A DNA stretch of 64,000 nt, taken from an uncultured Pirellula sp. GTDB taxonomy: Bacteria > Planctomycetota > Planctomycetia > Pirellulales > Pirellulaceae. Positions 59,462 to 64,000 of this stretch are shown here, one piece after another (position 1 is the first letter of the stretch; every line of letters starts with the position of its first letter). The stretch is from the NCBI GenBank assembly GCA_903858115.1, contig CAIOHR010000184.1, positions 23,379-87,378 on the forward strand, given 5' to 3'. A program made the translations under genes and the position numbers. The notes under the pieces are model-generated. The model was not told the DNA's origin and did no database searches. It saw only the letters and a list, made by a program, of their open reading frames with translations.

Positions 59462-60118
59462 ATGCTAGGAATCTATGTCACGGTGCCTATCGCCTGTTTC
59501 CGAAAGGGTCTTGCACGCGAGTATCTAGAAACAGAATCGTTACCGCCACCATCGACCTGTTATGGATTTCTCCTAGCCATGATTGGCGAAGTCAATCGAA
59601 AGAGACACGAGCGAGTGCGCATTACCGCAGGATTGATTGGCCAACCGGATCGCAGTGTCGTCCTGCGAACCGTTTGGCGAGTCAAGTCAAAACCACTCGG
59701 GTCTTCCGGAAACTCGCGACCTGACTATCAGCAGCTTTTATCGAATATTCGCCTCACTATGTGGATTGATTCAAGCGATGAAGATGCCACGACTGAGTCT
59801 TTGGAGCTACGAATAAGAGAAGCTCTTTCACCAGACAAGCGAGGTTCCATTGACCGTTTCGGCGGTCTATCGCTTGGGGAGAGCTCGCATCTTGTCGACG
59901 AAGTTTCATTCATCGATCGCCTCGATAAAACAGAGAGATCTGAGCAGGTTCAGTTGTTTGTTGTTCGTGATCGAGGGCGATATACGTTGCCAATCTGGGT
60001 GGATCATATCGGTTCCGCTGGCACTCTTTATGCAACTGGCAACTTGGAAACTCGCCCGCTCGCGCAGCCCCCTAGCTTCAGTGAGCTTCCAATTATTGCC
60101 AGCCAAAGAATTATGTGA
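59462..60118 (+). CDS. cas5: Cas5 subunit (DevS/Cmx5 family)
   Basis: 218 residues. The N-terminus 'YVTVPIACFRKGLAREYLETESLPPPSTCYGFLLAMIGE' is the Cas5 RAMP fold of the DevS type, where 'PPPSTCYGFL' matches the P-S-T-x-G motif. It binds the 5' handle of crRNA in Cascade. The stop is at 60118 (TGA), and the palindromic repeat copy B begins immediately after, before the DUF559 gene. This breaks the tight spacing seen upstream. Confidence 0.92.
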   Translation: MLGIYVTVPIACFRKGLAREYLETESLPPPSTCYGFLLAMIGEVNRKRHERVRITAGLIGQPDRSVVLRTVWRVKSKPLGSSGNSRPDYQQLLSNIRLTMWIDSSDEDATTESLELRIREALSPDKRGSIDRFGGLSLGESSHLVDEVSFIDRLDKTERSEQVQLFVVRDRGRYTLPIWVDHIGSAGTLYATGNLETRPLAQPPSFSELPIIASQRIM

Positions 60119-60143
60119 GGTCCCTCACCCCTACCTCGCTTCC

Positions 60144-60183
60144 TGCTCCCCTCTCCTTTTGGGAGAGGGGCTGGGGGTGAGGG
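60144..60183 (+). repeat. Left 40-base inverted repeat of the DUF559 module (copy B)
   Basis: The sequence begins TGCTCCCCTCTCC, then TTTT, then GGGAGAGGGGCTGGGGGTGA. It forms a hairpin by itself (CCCCTCTCC with GGAGAGGGG), and outer bases from 60122 (CCCTCACCCC) add pairing with GGGGTGAGGG. The same 40 bases occur inverted at 60569-60608 with one mismatch. Confidence 0.9.
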
Positions 60184-60202
60184 TTGATTCTGAGAAAAAA
60201 CC

Positions 60203-60625
60203 ATGAACGAAAATCGGATGTCACCCGTTGAATTCGCTCGCTATCTGCGCCGCTGCCAACAGCCAGGCGAAGAGCTTATGTGGCATTTGCTCCGAAACCG
60301 AAGACTCGTATTTGCCAAATTTCGACGCCAACATCCTGTACCTCCTTACAACTGTGATTTCTTTTGTTTTGAACTATCGCTCGATATCGAATGCGATGGC
60401 AAAGACCATTTCACCGAAGATGGGAAACGCAAAGATGCGAGTCGAAACAAGTTTTTAAACAATCTTGGTATCACTGTGATCCGCTTCACTAATTTTCAAG
60501 TTGAAAACGAGACGCAGGAAGTACTACACAAGATCCGAGAGACAATCGAACGTTTGCGTCGTGAGTCACCCTCACCCCCAGCCCCTCTCCCAAAAGGTGA
60601 GGGGAGCAATACCGAATTGTATTGA
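60203..60625 (+). CDS. DUF559 endonuclease (Vsr-like) inserted in the cas operon
   Basis: 140 residues. The family pattern is clear: 'GEELMWHLLRNRRLVFAKFRRQHPVPPYNCDFFCFE' (E-x(n)-W-LR-R…F-RQ-PYxvDF), 'LDIECDGKDHF' (E-D catalytic) and 'RNKFLNNLGITVIRFTNFQV'. This is the Vsr-like PD-(D/E)XK fold. The tail after about residue 122 (SPSPPAPLPKGEG) is encoded by the right inverted repeat. The gene, absent from standard cas operons, sits between cas5 and cas4-cas1. It is probably a mobile guest rather than a cas gene. Activity is unproven. Confidence 0.85.
   Translation: MNENRMSPVEFARYLRRCQQPGEELMWHLLRNRRLVFAKFRRQHPVPPYNCDFFCFELSLDIECDGKDHFTEDGKRKDASRNKFLNNLGITVIRFTNFQVENETQEVLHKIRETIERLRRESPSPPAPLPKGEGSNTELY
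60569..60608 (-). repeat. Right 40-base inverted repeat of the DUF559 module (copy C)
   Basis: Reverse complement of copy B: its first 23 bases (CCCTCACCCCCAGCCCCTCT, then CCC) are an exact inverse match of 60161-60183, and the next 17 match except one base. It lies inside the 3' end of the DUF559 reading frame and encodes its Pro-rich tail. Confidence 0.9.
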
Positions 60626-60656
60626 CGTTTATTATCATCCATCTTGATTTACCACC

Positions 60657-62351
60657 ATGTTAACCGACACCAGTCCACTTCGCGTCATGTCATTACACGC
60701 TCTCCTCTACTGCGAGCGGTTGTTCTACCTCGAAGAGATCGAAGAAATTCGAGTCGCCGATGAAGCCGTCTACGCGGGTAGACGGCTGCACGAAGAAATT
60801 GTCCCGATGGACGATGAATCTCCTGAACGTCGAAGCCTCGAACTGGCCAGCGAAACGCTTGGGCTCATGGGTAAAGTCGATGCTGTTCGGAAACGGGACG
60901 GAAAATGGATCGCGTATGAACATAAGCGTGGACGTTGCATGCGCGGTGACAAAAAGCAAGTCCTTGCATGGCCCAGTGACCGTATCCAAGCGATCGCTTA
61001 CGCCGCACTGCTCGCCGAAGCTTTCGGCGAACCTGTTACCGAAGCCCGTGTTCGTTACCATGCGGATAATGTTACCGCCATCATTCACGTTGATGAATCA
61101 GCCATCGCCGATTTGAAAACCGCAATCGCTCGTGCTCAAGAATTGCAGCAAACCACACAACGTCCACCGATCACAACGAACGAAAACCTATGCACTCGTT
61201 GTTCCCTGGCCCCCGTCTGCTTGCCCGAAGAGGAACGTATCCAATCGCAAGAACACCAAGCTGATGAGGAACCTGAGACAGCCAACGAACGGACAATTCC
61301 CAAGCTATTTCCATCCCGTCGACAAAAGCAAACACTTCATGTCTGCGTCAACAAAGCTCGTGTCGGTCGAAGCGGCGAATCGATCGTGGTCACTTCTGAG
61401 GATGAATTCAAAAAAGAGACCAAACAAACAGTTCCATCGGAAGATATAGATTCGATTGTGATCCATGGCTATGCTCAAATCAGCACTCAAGCGATCCACC
61501 TTTGTGCCTACAAAGGTATCGCAATCCAGTGGATGACCTACGGCGGACGCTTTGCTGCTGGAACGACTGCGTCACCAGGGCGTGTGCAACAACGGATCCG
61601 ACAGTACGCAGCACTCGATGACGAATCAATGCGTTTGAGATTAGCCAAAGCTCTGGTCCATGCCAAAGTGGAAATGCAACTCAAGTACCTGCTGCGTTGC
61701 ACTCGAGGAACCAACACGAATCGCTCTACTATCGAGAGCGAAATCGAGATGATTCGCGGTTGCTTGCGAGGTATTGACCGGGCTCCCGCAGCGTCATCTC
61801 TGCTTGGATATGAGGGGACTGCTGCCAGAGCCTATTTTGCATCTTTGCCAGCCATTCTTTCGAGCAATATCCCACCTGAGATGGTTCCGAAAGGCCGTAG
61901 CAAGCATCCGCCCAAGGATCGATTCAACGCTCTATTGTCGTATGGGTATTCGATGCTTTTCGCGTTGGTCGAACGATCGGCATTGGCGGTAGGGCTGGAG
62001 CCATCGTTCGGTTTCTATCATCGGCCTCGATCTTCTGCTCCGCCGTTGGTGATGGATATGATGGAATTGTTCCGAACTAATATTTGGGAGATCCCGCTCA
62101 TTGGCAGCGTCAATCGGCTGCAATGGAACATTGAAACAGACTTTACTGTTACTGCGAACAAAATTTGGCTTTCCGACTCAGGGCGACGTAAAGCGATTGC
62201 ATTGTTCGAAGAACGATTGAATGACACTTATGTGCATCCGCATACTGGTCAATCGATGGCATATTCGCGAATGGTTGAGTTGGAGCTTCGACTTTTGGAG
62301 AAGGAATGGACAGGTGCGCCCGGAATGTTTGCTCAATGGAGGCTACGGTAA
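60657..62351 (+). CDS. cas4-cas1: Cas4-Cas1 fusion, adaptation nuclease/integrase
   Basis: 564 residues. The Cas4 part (about 1-200) has the four Fe-S cysteines C19, C179, C182 and C188 (LCTRCSLAPVC) and RecB-type catalytic residues D75 (GKVDAV) and E88/K90 (YEHKRG). An acidic linker follows at 195-215. The Cas1 part (about 220-564) has E386 (LGYEG), H455 (GFYH) and D467 (VMDMMELFR) for metal binding. The fusion couples PAM-selective prespacer trimming to integration. The next gene, cas2, begins one base after its stop. Confidence 0.95.
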   Translation: MLTDTSPLRVMSLHALLYCERLFYLEEIEEIRVADEAVYAGRRLHEEIVPMDDESPERRSLELASETLGLMGKVDAVRKRDGKWIAYEHKRGRCMRGDKKQVLAWPSDRIQAIAYAALLAEAFGEPVTEARVRYHADNVTAIIHVDESAIADLKTAIARAQELQQTTQRPPITTNENLCTRCSLAPVCLPEEERIQSQEHQADEEPETANERTIPKLFPSRRQKQTLHVCVNKARVGRSGESIVVTSEDEFKKETKQTVPSEDIDSIVIHGYAQISTQAIHLCAYKGIAIQWMTYGGRFAAGTTASPGRVQQRIRQYAALDDESMRLRLAKALVHAKVEMQLKYLLRCTRGTNTNRSTIESEIEMIRGCLRGIDRAPAASSLLGYEGTAARAYFASLPAILSSNIPPEMVPKGRSKHPPKDRFNALLSYGYSMLFALVERSALAVGLEPSFGFYHRPRSSAPPLVMDMMELFRTNIWEIPLIGSVNRLQWNIETDFTVTANKIWLSDSGRRKAIALFEERLNDTYVHPHTGQSMAYSRMVELELRLLEKEWTGAPGMFAQWRLR

Positions 62352-62352
62352 T

Positions 62353-62649
62353 ATGAGTCACAAACATTGGCATTTGATCAGTTACGACGTTCGCGACCCG
62401 AAACGTTTGAAAAAGGTCGCAAAGAAGATGGAAGCTTACGGGACTCGTATTCAATACAGCGTGTTCCGATGTCGGCTGGACAAGGAAACGATGGAGAAGC
62501 TGCATTGGGAATTGAGTACCATCATGGACCAAGTCGACGACCTTCTGGTAATCCCGTTATGCGAATCGTGTTCATGTAAAATATGTGAACATTCCTCGGG
62601 TGACCGGTCCGACTGGGGCGGTCCACAGCCGACATATCGAATGGTCTAA
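62353..62649 (+). CDS. cas2: Cas2 adaptation protein
   Basis: 98 residues from the ATG at 62353, one base after the cas4-cas1 stop; the frame is open further upstream but overlaps cas1. The first strand 'HWHLISYDVRDPKRLKKVAKKMEAYG' contains D12, the family's conserved Asp, and 'RIQYSVFRCRLDKETMEKL' follows. The tail has a Cys-rich segment (CESCSCKICE) that could bind metal. Cas2 bridges two Cas1 dimers in the integration complex. Confidence 0.95.
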   Translation: MSHKHWHLISYDVRDPKRLKKVAKKMEAYGTRIQYSVFRCRLDKETMEKLHWELSTIMDQVDDLLVIPLCESCSCKICEHSSGDRSDWGGPQPTYRMV

Positions 62650-62927
62650 TGCCAATCAAGGGTCTGCGAATGGTGGACCAGAATCGTTGGAGATCCGGGG
62701 TATTGTCAACGTATTGATGATCCGAGGTTGTTTTTGGAGGCATTAGAATCCATGAGTCGTCGATCTAATCGCTATAAATCGTTGATTACCAAAGAGTTAT
62801 CATTGAGTGCAACTGTGGACAACATGTGTGTTTCGTCTGTACGATTAGAGGCCGATTTGGTAACGTGCCACATACGTGAAAGCAGATCATGTAACGCAGT
62901 AACTACCAACGACTTGCAACCTGGGCT
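62650..62927 (+). promoter_or_regulatory. CRISPR leader region
   Basis: 278 bases between cas2 and the first repeat without a plausible gene. By position, on the cas2 side of the array and upstream of repeat 1, it should hold the array promoter and the integration signals for new spacers. I could not identify definite promoter boxes. Confidence 0.6.
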
Positions 62928-64000
62928 GTGTTTTATCCGTTGATGCCGAAAGGCGTTGAGCACTAGTAACACTATCATCTAGCGGCACAATTGGTGGTGG
63001 GTGTTTTATCCGTTGATGCCGAAAGGCGTTGAGCACGAGATTCGTTCGGGCGCTGTTCCAGCTAACTGCGCGTGTTTTATCCGTTGATGCCGAAAGGCGT
63101 TGAGCACGGCATTGCTCAAGACATACGCGCCTTGATCGTCAACCGTGTTTTATCCGTTGATGCCGAAAGGCGTTGAGCACGTCAAAACGGACTCGGCGAG
63201 CGATTTTCGCGCCAAAAGTGTTTTATCCGTTGATGCCGAAAGGCGTTGAGCACTTGGAGTGCCCGTTGTTGTTATCCGTGCTCTAAATACGTGTTTTATC
63301 CGTTGATGCCGAAAGGCGTTGAGCACAGGAGTGGATCGACGTTCTCGTCACCCGGCTCCGAAACGGTGTTTTATCCGTTGATGCCGAAAGGCGTTGAGCA
63401 CTTTGGCGGTGGAACGCTCGCTGCCGGTTCGTTCCGTGGTGTTTTATCCGTTGATGCCGAAAGGCGTTGAGCACCTGAGGTCGGTGACTTCACCATCGGT
63501 TGGACACAAGAGTGTTTTATCCGTTGATGCCGAAAGGCGTTGAGCACATGCAAGGCGGTTCTCGTACTTCTCTAGACGTGCATGTGTTTTATCCGTTGAT
63601 GCCGAAAGGCGTTGAGCACCCGAAAACCGGGCATCCGGGTCCATACCCAAGGGACGTGTTTTATCCGTTGATGCCGAAAGGCGTTGAGCACCAGGAAGCA
63701 GCGGACATACTGGATTTTTTTTTTGGCGTGTTTTATCCGTTGATGCCGAAAGGCGTTGAGCACCTACTTTTGAATGCCAGTGCAGATTGCTGGAAATCCA
63801 AGTGTTTTATCCGTTGATGCCGAAAGGCGTTGAGCACCCCAATAGCCTAGCGAACCATGAAAGATGCGTTTGCGGTGTTTTATCCGTTGATGCCGAAAGG
63901 CGTTGAGCACCAGAGGAGATCTGGACGTACGACAACGGCGCGGAGGTGTTTTATCCGTTGATGCCGAAAGGCGTTGAGCACAAACAAGTGTAGCTGCACC
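62928..64000 (+). CRISPR. CRISPR array, 15 identical repeats, continues past the window
   Basis: Fifteen perfect copies of a 36-base repeat beginning GTGTTTTATCC and ending GTTGAGCAC, at 62928, 63001, 63072, 63145, 63218, 63291, 63366, 63439, 63512, 63584, 63656, 63728, 63802, 63875 and 63946. Fourteen complete spacers are 35-39 bases long (mostly 36-37), all different, and a fifteenth is cut at the window end. The centre GCC-GAAA-GGC is a hairpin. The leader and cas2 lie upstream, so new spacers should be added near 62964. No degenerate terminal repeat is seen. Confidence 0.99.

Noticed and set aside
60203..60625. DUF559 nuclease considered as a new cas gene
   Set aside because: It is flanked by inverted repeats of a family also found elsewhere in the operon and encodes no known Cas domain, so a mobile guest is the simpler reading; an accessory role is kept only as an alternative.
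63246..63817. Open frames through the CRISPR array that translate as repeated FYPLMPKGVEH units
   Set aside because: They are the CRISPR repeat read as protein; the 36-base repeat is a multiple of three, so frames persist across some spacers. Similar minus-strand frames (LNAFRHQRIKH) are the same artefact.

Overview
The window looks like a chromosome segment of a planctomycete, most likely Pirellulaceae-like. The indicators are families multiplied in that phylum: a DUF1501 / PPC / DUF1549-DUF1553 / cytochrome-WD40 operon, a DUF1559 pilin-like protein, an ECF sigma factor overlapping a Ser/Thr kinase gene, a glycine-rich RRM protein, Tat-exported TIM-barrel proteins and a PhoX phosphatase. Lineage is inferred from gene content only; there is no rRNA here and I see no tRNA.

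Layout. 1-5.6 kb: the end of a large surface-type protein, two secreted proteins of unknown function and an OprP-type porin. 5.6-10.8 kb (minus strand): a MacAB-like ABC export system with two FtsX/MacB-type permeases, one ATPase, one HlyD-type adaptor and a lipoprotein. 11-19 kb: a metal-efflux module of Cys-rich periplasmic proteins, a double-length RND adaptor and a CzcA/CusA-like RND pump. 19.4-24.4 kb: RRM protein, sugar-phosphate isomerase-like protein, PhoX, SDR and a small membrane protein. 24.5-35 kb: housekeeping genes (leuS, lpdA, purD), a DUF1559 protein with a small lipoprotein, UspA and an MFS transporter. 35.3-44.1 kb: the four-gene planctomycete cytochrome operon. 44.3-47.8 kb: DegT aminotransferase, PIG-L deacetylase and a second isomerase-like protein. 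47.8-51.2 kb (minus strand): ECF sigma factor, Ser/Thr kinase and a Gly/Met-rich secreted protein. 51.4-52.2 kb: a decayed Rpn nuclease gene.

52.6-64 kb is a complete type I CRISPR-Cas locus of the MYXAN (Dev/Cmx) variety: WYL regulator, cas6, cas3, cas8 (cmx1), cas7 (devR), cas5 (devS), a DUF559 nuclease gene, a cas4-cas1 fusion, cas2, a leader of about 280 bases, and an array of 15 identical 36-base repeats that runs off the window end. The first three genes overlap, so the regulator is probably co-translated with the processing and interference genes.

The most unusual feature is inside this locus. The DUF559 nuclease gene between cas5 and cas4-cas1 is bracketed by 40-base inverted repeats with one mismatch, and a third member of the same palindromic family lies between cas3 and cas8. 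The nuclease reading frame runs into the right-hand repeat, which encodes its C-terminal tail. This resembles a small nuclease-plus-repeat mobile module that entered a cas operon. The CRISPR repeat itself folds into a hairpin capped by a GAAA tetraloop.
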